From positions 43,232 through 107,231 of the forward strand of contig DDRT01000022.1 in the NCBI GenBank assembly GCA_002343185.1: 64,000 bases of DNA, written 5' to 3'. The notes under the pieces were generated by a model that ran no database searches, was not told the origin of the DNA, and saw only the letters and a program-made list of their open reading frames with translations. A program made the translations under genes and the position numbers. The stretch is from Deltaproteobacteria bacterium UBA2409 (GTDB lineage Bacteria; Bdellovibrionota_C; UBA2361; DDRT01). Each line of letters begins with the position of its first letter. The stretch's first letter is position 1. Of this stretch, positions 45,301-53,534 are shown piece by piece.

Positions 45301-45982
45301 TTACAAAAAAATTCTTTTAGCTTTGGTAGATCCGAGCATTAAAGTTTTTTCTCCTCTACCAAGTATAGATGAAATCTTTAAGCCAAAGGATGTTACCAAA
45401 TCACAAAGAAATCATTACGAGCATATTGTTTCAACTTTTAAAAATGCTGGTTGCATGGTTCTTGGTTCAGATAGAACTTCATATCTGCCAACAAATGCTT
45501 GGGTACGCTCTGCTGAACAATTAAGGCTATTCTTAGACCTAAAATTAAACGAGGAGTTAGTAGAATTTCATCTTGAATCTGTACCTACTCTTCCTATAAC
45601 CAAACCAGATATCTCCACCTTACACTTAGCAGAGCCGGTCACTACAGAATCGACTGAATCGATTGAAAATCCATTCTTTGGGTTCTCTGGAGTACAGGGT
45701 TCAGCAAGAGCCTTATTTCAACAAAAAACTATATCTCAGGAACAATATGAAGCTCTGCTAGTAATCGCCGTAATTGCTGATTCTGGCGCTATGAGAGGTT
45801 CAAAATTTCCAAGTTATAATGAGTGGTTAACTAAATCAGAGGTTCCTGTACCGATCGAATCTTATAATTTAGCTTTCTCACTCCTAAAGGATTCTAACCT
45901 GATAATGGGCAATAATTCATTTGCGCCAGGTGCAGAAATTCTGTTTAGGCAAATGCGAAGATTTGTTCCTAATGATACATAA
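42389..45982 (+). CDS. Large helical protein of unknown function with tudor-like N-terminus
   Basis: A 1197-residue cytoplasmic protein, no signal or membrane segment. Residues about 35-80 (DEFAYVIHPKFGEGKIQKLV ... VDFADGTKKKLQFSLANL) match the small SH3/tudor-like fold seen in the UvrD/PcrA C-terminus and CarD-like proteins, which bind partners such as RNA polymerase. A second beta-rich segment is at about 105-170 (ANVVHSGRLDLGVGVVIGI). Then about 650 residues are alpha-helical. Residues about 857-935 end in HYVLTEKGKKLFSRL, a winged-helix-like pattern, and a similar pattern (ALLVIAVIADSGAMRGSKF ... FAPGAEILFRQM) lies at about 1115-1190. I do not recognise the family. The next gene lies 32 nt downstream. 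Confidence 0.7.
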   Translation: MEHIQTNTDQLAGLFRCNPRINSENEISVPKDLDEFAYVIHPKFGEGKIQKLVSGNAPLVIVDFADGTKKKLQFSLANLQFKTNPPPYQVDSIEPEECIKPFSGQYLATGANVVHSGRLDLGVGVVIGIQPSSLNENQFVVKVSFPYGYLRPIILLNQDEGVFFLVDDIEDRNLLSRLLYHLKEYCSHKTQKRYEQAKGELEAASNILANCRTVELQGEREVISDPIDDLILEDPDLLIKSNRGPAPIFHPRNPKPKVEPDSKISINDTPPELEPDTANLIKTVVELCPEVLKRGHTFGNLLRRSNSGSVLKDVSFEDALSALDDKVSQQLRDLQDQLGERPHGKIKALREEIKYLGVIQVSIKKLVILQGNIDQSLVEETKAYKDFLKLFEGIKELAKSFPNDPPEAQELALVLYKIVGGKRAPTRNESLLELPDALDQTDTYLDALRNFLETADSPYEFHKNVRGLLKIASSLSKKLSSNIMTGVLKKYERDIVLWTLCSSFCKRFKELATQEPLLNQLGKRAKNINITHDNSLEHYLADLNVVAHGIIDSGAKDEPQFKRRTEANQVIAFVERVAKEHGIELTHTPKLTNEDALNSAVRILASIAKTLSIHTKDKNLLNSLVDDTEITPSVLDAKKLTEAYLLAAQVARRSKNPEQQHVAIQLLKICRDMAGSTIALPKLSARFVPIQSNERLDAALAKARGVRGKILADTDSKASEITDPIIDSILKATASLQPGRYKNRIEHACGKHLEQSGSEQYIGNLEELNNLIKSGLEALSEIQKELPQIGQRRVQKYITQLESIRSALSRGNMITSSFPSKEALEELCTFSFTKHQYELLCETFLYPTTQHRKWNHKLRIFKAILENWDEATLILPDTREALELLGPDVSFAQIDHKTVQGVFRLFDDFDIAHLGDSSHYVLTEKGKKLFSRLKVQRSSTEILSENLTKIIKSNPASLIDLAEGFGTKDPDYKKILLALVDPSIKVFSPLPSIDEIFKPKDVTKSQRNHYEHIVSTFKNAGCMVLGSDRTSYLPTNAWVRSAEQLRLFLDLKLNEELVEFHLESVPTLPITKPDISTLHLAEPVTTESTESIENPFFGFSGVQGSARALFQQKTISQEQYEALLVIAVIADSGAMRGSKFPSYNEWLTKSEVPVPIESYNLAFSLLKDSNLIMGNNSFAPGAEILFRQMRRFVPNDT

Positions 45983-46014
45983 TCCAATATTAGGGTAATA
46001 ACTATCGCAAGAGA

Positions 46015-46425
46015 ATGTTAAAACAAGTTTATCCTCAAAAAATTAGATCTACCCTTGGTACCCGGGGGAGGATAGACGATTGCATGAATTCAGAAGCTGC
46101 CCTCGTTAATAGCGAGACATTCGGGTTAAAAATTCTTGATAATGCTTGTTTTAATGGAAGTTGGGCGAAAACGGAGGATTCTGGGCACATTCATCTAAAA
46201 TGCAAATTTAATGATTATACTATAACTTTAAAACAGAATGGAGATCCTATTACCCGAGAATATAGTCCAAGTGGTTGTATTTATTCATGCTCAGTCACAC
46301 AGGGTGTCGACACAGTATTACTAGTCTTGGATGATTCACTCATTGCCCAATCACGTTTTCTTTACGTACATAAAAAGCACTTTGGCATTGAGCATGTAGC
46401 AGATCCCGATAAGAGCTTATTCTGA
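46015..46425 (+). CDS. Hypothetical protein of 136 residues next to the giant helical protein
   Basis: A 136-residue soluble protein, unknown family. It is beta-rich in the second half (GHIHLKCKFNDYTITLKQNG, YSCSVTQGVDTVLLVLDDSL), with five cysteines and no signal peptide. ATG 46015 has TATCGC 6 nt upstream; ATG 46084 (MNSEAALVNSE) is an alternative with an upstream GGGGAGG. It follows the 1197-residue gene by 32 nt in the same direction and converges with the 622-residue gene by 9 nt. Probably a functional partner of one of them. Confidence 0.55.
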   Translation: MLKQVYPQKIRSTLGTRGRIDDCMNSEAALVNSETFGLKILDNACFNGSWAKTEDSGHIHLKCKFNDYTITLKQNGDPITREYSPSGCIYSCSVTQGVDTVLLVLDDSLIAQSRFLYVHKKHFGIEHVADPDKSLF

Positions 46426-48285
46426 AAAGCTCACATTTATAATTCCTTTAAGTTCAAGTGAGTGAATTCGTCTTAAAAATTCATCACGAAGCTCAGAAGC
46501 TCCATCTATCATATCTAATGATGGATCATTGAAAACTTTGTGCCATATCGTTTCATGGCTTTCTCTCGCTCGCAAAATCTCAGATAAACAGTGAGTTAAT
46601 CTTTCAGGTCTTCCCTCAAAAGCAATGAGAGTAGCTTGAGCCATAAGCGCATCTTGTTCACTTAAAGCTTCTATCCATGGGGTCCATTGTTGAAGTCTGT
46701 CACATAAAGCATAAAGAGGAAGTGCTGTTTCCATTAACTGCAAATGAAGCCTAACTCTTTCTCTTATTTGTTCTTCAGTGCCGTGTTCGACAAGAAACGT
46801 CAAAGTGTGCGTATGCTCCATATCTTTGACATATAAGGCCCATTCACTGATTGTCATCGGCAATTTAGGTCTGTCCTCATGCGGAGGAGGGAGTCCGCGA
46901 GTTGCTCCAAGAGTCATTCGCAAAAGATCTATAACATCTTCAGGGGTTCCTTTGTTTTCATGAAGGCGTGCAACTAAGTCTTTTATATCGCTTCTGAGTA
47001 GATCAACTTTTGTGACCTTATTTTCAGCTCTAGATTCCTGACATTCACGTAAGGCTTGTCTTACTTCTTCCTGATTACCAGTTGACACAACTTCAAAAAA
47101 CTTTACTAGACTAGATAACTCTACAAATAAACTATGAGAAATAGGTTTATTTTCTAAAGTTTCTGCAACCTGCGCTAATTCACCAACCAGCGAACCAAAT
47201 ATTTCCTGATCTTTGTCATTTAACGTGCCTACTACGGTATCTACTCCTAAATCATCTCTTAGCGAAAAGGCACGTTCAACCACAATTAAAAATTGCTCCA
47301 TATCATGAAGTGCTATAAACGCTTCCCATCTGTCTCTTCTGGATAAACCCTTGAGCCAATCATCAAAAGAAGAATAATGATGAGATCTGACTGGGCTCAG
47401 TTCAAGATCTTCAATTTTCGCAAGTTCTGTCACTATGGCAACTAGTTCTTCAATAGATTGAGCCGCTGATATACTATCCTCTAACTTCTTTAATAATTGC
47501 ACTCTGTCTTCAGGGAATATACCTCCAACATCAACAACCAATTTTCTCGTAAATCCGTGAACATCAAATCGAGCATCATCAGAGTCAGGAAGTGCGATTT
47601 CACCATAGAATTCTGAACTTGCTGCGGCAATTGCAAATTTCTGTCTTTTTCCGAAATCACTCTCTTTTGTTAATGCGAATTCAATTAGCCTTCCAACTGC
47701 TTCATAATCAGGGAGATTTTTTAAGGAATTAGCAAGACTTTTAAGAGCAATCTCTCTACCCCTTCCTTTTTCAGGATCCGAGATACCAGCCCTAATAACA
47801 GTTATAACATGAAGGTAACTAGAATATTCAATTAATGAATCAATTGATGACTTACCGAAGTTTTCACCAGCAATTAACTGTTCTTCTAATTGAAGGGCAT
47901 TGATTACTCTGATTCGATAAAATAAGAGTGGAGCCTGAATAAATTTTAATGCAGCCTGTCCCAGTGTTATACTACTTATCCTTTCCCCAGTATCATTGAA
48001 TCCCTCTAACTCAAAAAGTCTTGGATTGATTACAAATGGCTTACTTGGAATTCCGTGAGTTCCAATCAACATCGCACTACGATCAAAGTCGATATCAAGC
48101 CTGGCATAAAGATCTAACTGATCATCAGGAACACCTTTAAAGGCACCCTCAAAAAGTCCCATTAGCAATCCATGTACATCCCGAGGTGTTACACCGTCGG
48201 GCAGTGCACTATTGGGACTGGCACTTAAACTAATAGCTCTACCTACTGCTGATGCGACTTTTGGCCCGATACCTGTACTTGGCAT
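46417..48285 (-). CDS. Hypothetical 622-residue helical protein
   Basis: A 622-residue protein without signal or membrane segments. The N-terminal ~120 residues include LPDGVTPRDVHGLLMGLFEG and a beta-strand stretch (LDIDFDRSAMLIGTHGIPSKP). The rest looks like an alpha-solenoid with many short helices (LSRRDRWEAFIALHDMEQFL, VRLHLQLMETALPLYALCDR). I find no catalytic motif and no known domain. TATCTT (complement of 48294-48299) lies 8 nt before the ATG. It faces the 1197/136 pair and resembles the 1197-residue protein in general helical character only. Confidence 0.6.
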   Translation of the reverse strand: MPSTGIGPKVASAVGRAISLSASPNSALPDGVTPRDVHGLLMGLFEGAFKGVPDDQLDLYARLDIDFDRSAMLIGTHGIPSKPFVINPRLFELEGFNDTGERISSITLGQAALKFIQAPLLFYRIRVINALQLEEQLIAGENFGKSSIDSLIEYSSYLHVITVIRAGISDPEKGRGREIALKSLANSLKNLPDYEAVGRLIEFALTKESDFGKRQKFAIAAASSEFYGEIALPDSDDARFDVHGFTRKLVVDVGGIFPEDRVQLLKKLEDSISAAQSIEELVAIVTELAKIEDLELSPVRSHHYSSFDDWLKGLSRRDRWEAFIALHDMEQFLIVVERAFSLRDDLGVDTVVGTLNDKDQEIFGSLVGELAQVAETLENKPISHSLFVELSSLVKFFEVVSTGNQEEVRQALRECQESRAENKVTKVDLLRSDIKDLVARLHENKGTPEDVIDLLRMTLGATRGLPPPHEDRPKLPMTISEWALYVKDMEHTHTLTFLVEHGTEEQIRERVRLHLQLMETALPLYALCDRLQQWTPWIEALSEQDALMAQATLIAFEGRPERLTHCLSEILRARESHETIWHKVFNDPSLDMIDGASELRDEFLRRIHSLELKGIINVSFSE

Positions 48286-48335
48286 GATGGATCAAGATAT
48301 CACTATTTTTAACTTTAGTTAACAAAAATCAGAAA

Positions 48336-48350
48336 GCAGGTTCGACCTGC
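48336..48350 (-). terminator. Possible intrinsic terminator of tRNA-Ala
   Basis: On the minus strand GCAGGT-CGA-ACCTGC forms a 6-bp stem with a 3-base loop, about 35 nt past the tRNA 3' end, followed by TTTCTGATTTTTG. The weak stem and interrupted T-tract keep confidence low. Confidence 0.4.
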
Positions 48351-48384
48351 ATGAATGAAAAAATTTCTCCGAATTTTTTTTGAT

Positions 48385-48817
<433 letters not shown>

Positions 48818-48867
48818 GAAGCAAGATAATACTTGTCTATGTAAATAATGCAAAGATGATCTGGATC

Positions 48868-48943
48868 TCGGGGGTCAGGCCGGGAGGCCTGACCAGACAA
48901 ATGCTAGCAGCTCCCTGGTCAAGCCTTCCGGCTTGACCCCCGA
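48868..48943. repeat. Palindromic repeat, family A, copy 3 (double element)
   Basis: Two head-to-head hairpins: GGGGGTCAGGCC-GGGA-GGCCTGACCA, a spacer, then TGGTCAAGCC-TTCC-GGCTTGACCCCC. The outer arms (TCGGGGGTC and GACCCCCGA) also pair. It lies between the tRNA array and the small secreted protein gene. Compensating changes (AGGCC to AAGCC with its partner) keep the second stem. Confidence 0.88.
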
Positions 48944-49057
48944 AAAACTGAATAGTTTGAATTAGACTTAATCAATTCACATACTTAAAGCAATTTTTTT
49001 AGAACACAGATCCGTTGATAAAATCTATATCCTTTTTAAGTTAAGGAGTTAACACCT

Positions 49058-49510
49058 ATGAAAGTTATTGCTTTATTATTTCTTATCTCTTCAGTTTTTG
49101 CACAATCCTTTGGAGAGCCTCCAGTGTCTAGTTATGCAAAATGTGCGAAGGATATTTCCACACTAAAGGCGCTAAAAAAAGTGTTAAAGGATGATTACAC
49201 AAGAATAGCTGAAAGCACCGGTCTAAACAGAGCCAGAGTATCAATAAGATTTAGACGTGGAAGAGTATCGATCGAGCAATTACCTTATTCATCAAGATCC
49301 TTTGGACTAGTGCCTTCTCTAACCATTGAGAGCAATGGAACTTGGGTATTCGGACTTGAGGAGGTAGAACCAAGTCAGATCAAATGTGAATATCGATACG
49401 AAATATTTTTAACAGTTACAGGGATTGATAACGAAGGTGACAGAGTAAGGGTCAGAACTCCTGGAAAATTACTAAACCTGTCAGCTCCAGCTATCTACTC
49501 AGTTAAGTAG
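49058..49510 (+). CDS. Small secreted hypothetical protein
   Basis: A 150-residue protein with a signal peptide (MKVIALLFLISSVFA) and mature part of about 135 residues. It has two cysteines (YAKCAK and IKCEYR) that may form a disulphide, and beta-strand content with RVSIRFRRGRVSIEQLPYSS. A strong SD AAGGAG lies 10-12 nt before the ATG. Family not recognised. It converges with the DUF72 gene by 8 nt. Confidence 0.65.
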   Translation: MKVIALLFLISSVFAQSFGEPPVSSYAKCAKDISTLKALKKVLKDDYTRIAESTGLNRARVSIRFRRGRVSIEQLPYSSRSFGLVPSLTIESNGTWVFGLEEVEPSQIKCEYRYEIFLTVTGIDNEGDRVRVRTPGKLLNLSAPAIYSVK

Positions 49511-50351
49511 ATAATGCTTCAATTGTGAGGGGTGCGTTCCCCTCACAACGATTATTTACCAGAATAAATGTTTCTTTTTTAAGCTCAGTACCTCTTTTTA
49601 TCAGTCTTTTTACATCCTCTCTCATTTCACTCTGAACTTCTTTTATTTCATTATATGGAGAGAATTTTTTAACTGCATTTTCGTAGGATAGTCCTAAAGG
49701 AGTTAGTAATCGTGCGATAAAAAATTCACTCTTTAACCCTCCAGCCCTTGCAGCCTGCTCCATCTGAAATTTCAATCCTGGCATTCTAAACCAATGATTA
49801 AAACAATGTGCAACATTAAACTGGTTTAACAAATCAAAATACTCTGCTCCAAGAAATTCTTTATTTCTAATCTCAACAGCAAAGTTAAATTCTTTTGGCA
49901 ATTTTAATAATAGATCTCCAAGCACTTCGGGTAAGTTAATCGACATACTTGGAAACTGAAAAACAAAAACCCCCATCTTTTTTCTTATTTCACTCTGAAA
50001 AAATGGTTCTAAGAATCTAATTAGAAGTGCTTCGCTTAAAAAATTAGAATTCTTGCTACCTTTCTTTGATCCATATTTAGGAAGATTTGGGAAAACCGGA
50101 ATAGTTATCTCCTCCCAGACTTTTGCAACAAACTTAAAATCTTCTGGTACCTGGGAAGAATAGAGCTCAAGTTTCTCCTTTTTTGGAGGGGTATAAAAAG
50201 TATGATCTAAAGATACGGTTTTAAACTGCGGGTGTTTTGCGTACTCAGCTAAAGCCTCCTCCTTAAACTGTTTTTCAGACTTGTACGCCTTTTTATATAT
50301 CTGCCCCTTCCAACCTTCATAAATCCAGGAGCTTGTACCGAATCTAATCAC
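49503..50351 (-). CDS. DUF72 (YecE-like) protein
   Basis: A 282-residue TIM-barrel-like protein. Start GTG 50349-50351, giving MIRFGTSSWIYEGWKGQIYK, the DUF72 N-terminal signature. Further DUF72 features: FKTVSLDHTFYTPPKKEKLE, VPEDFKFVAKV, FAVEIRNKEFL and a C-terminal FILVNNRCEGNAPLTIEAL. Function in bacteria is unknown. TATCGT (complement of 50359-50364) ends 7 nt before the GTG, fitting a leaderless start. Confidence 0.88.
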   Translation of the reverse strand: MIRFGTSSWIYEGWKGQIYKKAYKSEKQFKEEALAEYAKHPQFKTVSLDHTFYTPPKKEKLELYSSQVPEDFKFVAKVWEEITIPVFPNLPKYGSKKGSKNSNFLSEALLIRFLEPFFQSEIRKKMGVFVFQFPSMSINLPEVLGDLLLKLPKEFNFAVEIRNKEFLGAEYFDLLNQFNVAHCFNHWFRMPGLKFQMEQAARAGGLKSEFFIARLLTPLGLSYENAVKKFSPYNEIKEVQSEMREDVKRLIKRGTELKKETFILVNNRCEGNAPLTIEALST

Positions 50352-50389
50352 ACTATTTACGATAACCGATCTTAGGTTAATAATCTTGT

Positions 50390-51499
50390 ATGCCTAATGA
50401 GCTTGCTCGCATATTTTTAACAGAAGGAAAGGAAAAGGCTGAAAACCTTTTAGATTCTTTAATATCAAAATATAGATCTCCAGCTGGAATTATCTCTAAA
50501 GAGGGAGGGTTACTTTATCTAAACTTCGCTCATCTTTTGTTTGTTAGCGATAACACTTTAGAGGGGATTGGTTACTTAAACAGAGCAAGAGAAATTCTTG
50601 AAGCTGAAAGTTTAAGTGAAGATGAAAGAATAAGACTTCAAAATACTATTGCAGCATCCTATCTTGCTCAGGGTTTCGAGCAGGATAATTACACTCTGAT
50701 CGATAATCCAAATGAAGAGCAAATACTTTCAAACGCGATCGTAGTTTACTTTTTAAAAGACAAGGCTAGAATACTAGAACTAATTCAAAGTACAGTTAAG
50801 ATTCCAACTGACCAAAGGGATTCGCTTATTCCAACCTTCTTTGGTCTAGCAGAAAAATGTGACCCGGCTTCAAAGGAGCAGATTATTGCACTGCTTGAAC
50901 GATCAGCTTATGGAAATCATGAGCGGATAAGTGCACTAAAAGAGAGCCTACAAAAAGAGTTAAAAGTTGCAAAAGCTGCACTAGTTGATATTGAGCAGTG
51001 TTTAGTGGACAAAAGTCCAAAAGAGGCTCTAACTAAGGCTAAGGCACTATTAGAAGATAACATCTTTGGTGTCACTAGAATCGAGGCTCTAAGACTAAAG
51101 GGTGATGCTGAATTAGAGCTAGAGCGACTTGAGGATGCATATGAGACTTTTGCAGAAGCCTATCAAAGAGTAAAAAATGAATTAATTTCAGATGAAGCAC
51201 TTATTGCTGATATCACTCACAACTATGGACTGCTTGAAGCTGAAAAAGGAAATCAGAAGGCTGCACATGCACTACTTAATGAGTCTCTGAAATTAAAGTT
51301 TGAAATATTTGGGCCTAGTCACGAGCTAACTCAAAAGACGCAAGCTGCACTTGAAGCTGTTTCAGAGGGAGCAAAGAGTGCCCCGGCTCCTAAAAAATTG
51401 GATCCTCGAAGTTTAGCAATTGAGATAAAAAAACATCTTGAAGGCGATGAGTTAAAGGATGCTAAGAAAAAATTAGATCAGCTTATAAAGTTGCTTTAA
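50390..51499 (+). CDS. TPR-like helical repeat protein
   Basis: A 369-residue soluble protein with helix pairs such as RLEDAYETFAEAYQRVKNEL, ITHNYGLLEAEKGNQKAAHA and LLNESLKLKFEIFGPSHELT, of TPR type in the second half (about 205-310). The N-terminal half is helical with GILYLNFAHLL-like repeats. No signal peptide. TPR proteins scaffold protein interactions. TAATAAT lies 5 nt before the ATG. It is a single gene, convergent to the CDGSH gene, with a palindrome between. Confidence 0.65.
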   Translation: MPNELARIFLTEGKEKAENLLDSLISKYRSPAGIISKEGGLLYLNFAHLLFVSDNTLEGIGYLNRAREILEAESLSEDERIRLQNTIAASYLAQGFEQDNYTLIDNPNEEQILSNAIVVYFLKDKARILELIQSTVKIPTDQRDSLIPTFFGLAEKCDPASKEQIIALLERSAYGNHERISALKESLQKELKVAKAALVDIEQCLVDKSPKEALTKAKALLEDNIFGVTRIEALRLKGDAELELERLEDAYETFAEAYQRVKNELISDEALIADITHNYGLLEAEKGNQKAAHALLNESLKLKFEIFGPSHELTQKTQAALEAVSEGAKSAPAPKKLDPRSLAIEIKKHLEGDELKDAKKKLDQLIKLL

Positions 51500-51501
51500 T
51501 G

Positions 51502-51539
51502 AACTTGGGGGTCAGGCCTCCCGGCCTGACCCCCAAGTT
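51502..51539. repeat. Palindromic repeat, family A, copy 4
   Basis: A perfect 17-bp stem AACTTGGGGGTCAGGCC with TCCC loop. It sits between two convergent genes and could serve as a bidirectional terminator. Its core equals the copy at 13817. Confidence 0.92.
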
Positions 51540-51544
51540 GTTAT

Positions 51545-51733
51545 CTACTTCTCAAACCCACACTCTTTATGAGTGCCATCGCAGTAAGGCTCGTTTTGAC
51601 TTTGGCCACATCTACACAGAAATGCAGTCTTTTTAGTTTTTGTTTCATTTCCATCCCCATCGATTAAAGTCACTGAGCCATGAACCTTAAGAGGGCCACC
51701 TTTGATTATTTCAAGCTTAATCTCTTCTTCCAT
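51545..51733 (-). CDS. CDGSH iron-sulfur domain protein
   Basis: A 62-residue protein that probably binds one [2Fe-2S] cluster through CRCGQSQNEPYCDGTH, giving Cys40, Cys42, Cys51 and His55, the CDGSH/mitoNEET ligand set. The N-terminal half (LEIIKGGPLKVHGSVTLID) is the short sheet preceding the cluster site in bacterial proteins. Involved in electron transfer or cluster transfer. It has no obvious operon partner. Confidence 0.92.
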   Translation of the reverse strand: MEEEIKLEIIKGGPLKVHGSVTLIDGDGNETKTKKTAFLCRCGQSQNEPYCDGTHKECGFEK

Positions 51734-51861
51734 AATTTCCCTAAACCCTACTTTATTTGTGGAATTTTAGCATTTTTTCTTACCATTCAATTCTAACTTA
51801 TTGATATTGCTGCATTTTTCTCGTGTCACATAAATAATTTCACTGTCATATCCCTCTTTAG

Positions 51862-52215
51862 ATGGAAGAAGTAGTTGTTAATCCAATAGCCCAAGGAAAG
51901 ATTGTAGAGATTGCTGTTCCAGACACATTCCTTGCTGAAAAGCTTCAGCCAGCAAATCGTGGTGAGCTTGATGAAGCACGAAGGAAACTTGCCGAACAGG
52001 CAAACCCAAAACGAGAAAGCACTCCAACAAGTCATAGAGATATAAAAGAAGAGATGAGGATAGAAGTTATTCGTCAAGAAGAGCGCAACTTAAAGAACGC
52101 ATCTCCACGTCCAGAACCTCATGCAGCTGGTAGAGTTACACTTCCAAAAGAAGACAGTCTTTTAAAGATTGTTCAGGGTGGTGCTTTTAACAGCCAGCAA
52201 GATGAAGCTGCCTAA
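51862..52215 (+). CDS. Hypothetical protein upstream of ahcY
   Basis: A 117-residue charged protein, probably largely disordered or helical: ELDEARRKLAEQANPKRES, REEMRIEVIRQEER-like stretch and a C-terminal KEDSLLKIVQGGAFNSQQ. No domain recognised. TATCCC (51849-51854) lies 7 nt before the ATG. 59 nt separates it from ahcY. An opposite-strand frame of 83 codons over part of it has no support. Confidence 0.5.
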   Translation: MEEVVVNPIAQGKIVEIAVPDTFLAEKLQPANRGELDEARRKLAEQANPKRESTPTSHRDIKEEMRIEVIRQEERNLKNASPRPEPHAAGRVTLPKEDSLLKIVQGGAFNSQQDEAA

Positions 52216-52274
52216 GCCATTTGCAGTAATCAAATAAAATTAATAGTATCGAACCCTTAAAAGGATAGTTTGAT

Positions 52275-53534
52275 ATGAAATATGATGTTAAAGATTTAAA
52301 CTTAGCCGAGCTCGGAAAAAACAAGATCGAGTGGGCTGAAAATGACATGCCTGTTCTTCTAAGAATCAGGGAGAGATTTGCAAAAGAAAAACCATTTAAA
52401 GGTGTAAAAGTTGCTGCCTGTCTTCATGTAACAAGTGAAACTGGCGCACTGATGAGAACTCTTAAAGCTGGAGGTGCTGATATTGTTCTTTGTGCTTCAA
52501 ACCCTCTAAGCACCCAAGATGAAGTTGCAGCATCACTTGTAAAAAACGACGAGATCCCGGTTTTTGCAATTAAAGGTGAAGATAACCAAACTTACTACTC
52601 TCACTTAAACTCAGCTCTTGATCATAAACCACAAGTGACTATGGATGATGGTTGTGACTTAGTAAGTGTACTTCATAAGGAAAGAGAAAATCAGGTTCCG
52701 GATATAAAAGTTGGAACAGAAGAAACTACAACAGGTGTAATACGTCTTAGAGCTATGAAAGAACATGGTGCACTTAAGTTTCCAGTTCTTGCAGTAAATG
52801 ATTCAAAAACTAAGCACTACTTTGATAACAGATATGGAACAGGACAAAGCACAATCGATGGAATCATAAGAGCAACTAACGTTCTTATGGCTGGGAAAAA
52901 TGTTGTTGTTTCTGGGTACGGTTGGTGCGGTAGAGGTGTTGCTAACCGAGCGAAAGGGCTTGGTGCAAATGTAATTGTAACAGAAGTTGATCCACTTGCT
53001 GCTCTTGAAGCATTAATGGATGGCTTTCAGATTATGCCAATCTCGGATGCTGCAAAAGTTGGTGATGTGTTTATTACAGTTACTGGCAATAAAAGCGTTC
53101 TTGATACAACTCATTTCCAAGTAATGAGAAACGGAGCTCTACTAGCAAACTCCGGTCACTTTGATGCTGAGATTAACCTTAAAGGGCTTAAATCAATCAC
53201 CGAAGGGCAGCCAAAGCAGGTAAGACCTTTTGTTGAGCAGTATTCACTTAAAGATGGACGAAAGCTGAATGTTTTAGGTGGTGGAAGGTTGATTAACCTT
53301 GCTGCTGGCGATGGACACCCAGCATCTGTAATGGATATGAGCTTTGCAAACCAGGCTCTGGGCTTAGAGTACATGCTAAAAAATGCTGGCAAAATGCCAG
53401 TTGATGTTCACACGATTCCTGAAGAGATAGATCGTGAAATTGCAAGGCTAAAATTACTTTCCATGCATGTAGCAATTGATATCCTAACAGATGAGCAGGA
53501 GCGCTACTTAGCTAGCTGGGAAGAAGGGACTTAA
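52275..53534 (+). CDS. ahcY: Adenosylhomocysteinase, short type
   Basis: Hydrolyses S-adenosylhomocysteine to adenosine and homocysteine, relieving inhibition of methyltransferases, of which this window has several. Seen: AACLHVTSETGALMRTLKAGGAD, MDDGCDLVS, DNRYGTGQSTIDGIIRATN, and the NAD loop VSGYGWCGRGVANRAKGLGA. At 419 residues it lacks the insertion and the C-terminal KPxHYRY of the long class, like archaeal and some bacterial enzymes. A good SD (AAAAGGA) precedes the ATG. It overlaps the following minus-strand gene by 23 nt. Confidence 0.95.
   Translation: MKYDVKDLNLAELGKNKIEWAENDMPVLLRIRERFAKEKPFKGVKVAACLHVTSETGALMRTLKAGGADIVLCASNPLSTQDEVAASLVKNDEIPVFAIKGEDNQTYYSHLNSALDHKPQVTMDDGCDLVSVLHKERENQVPDIKVGTEETTTGVIRLRAMKEHGALKFPVLAVNDSKTKHYFDNRYGTGQSTIDGIIRATNVLMAGKNVVVSGYGWCGRGVANRAKGLGANVIVTEVDPLAALEALMDGFQIMPISDAAKVGDVFITVTGNKSVLDTTHFQVMRNGALLANSGHFDAEINLKGLKSITEGQPKQVRPFVEQYSLKDGRKLNVLGGGRLINLAAGDGHPASVMDMSFANQALGLEYMLKNAGKMPVDVHTIPEEIDREIARLKLLSMHVAIDILTDEQERYLASWEEGT

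Noticed and set aside
52216..52274. S-adenosylhomocysteine riboswitch upstream of ahcY
   Set aside because: Only 59 bases lie upstream and no conserved stem-loop set of that riboswitch is seen.
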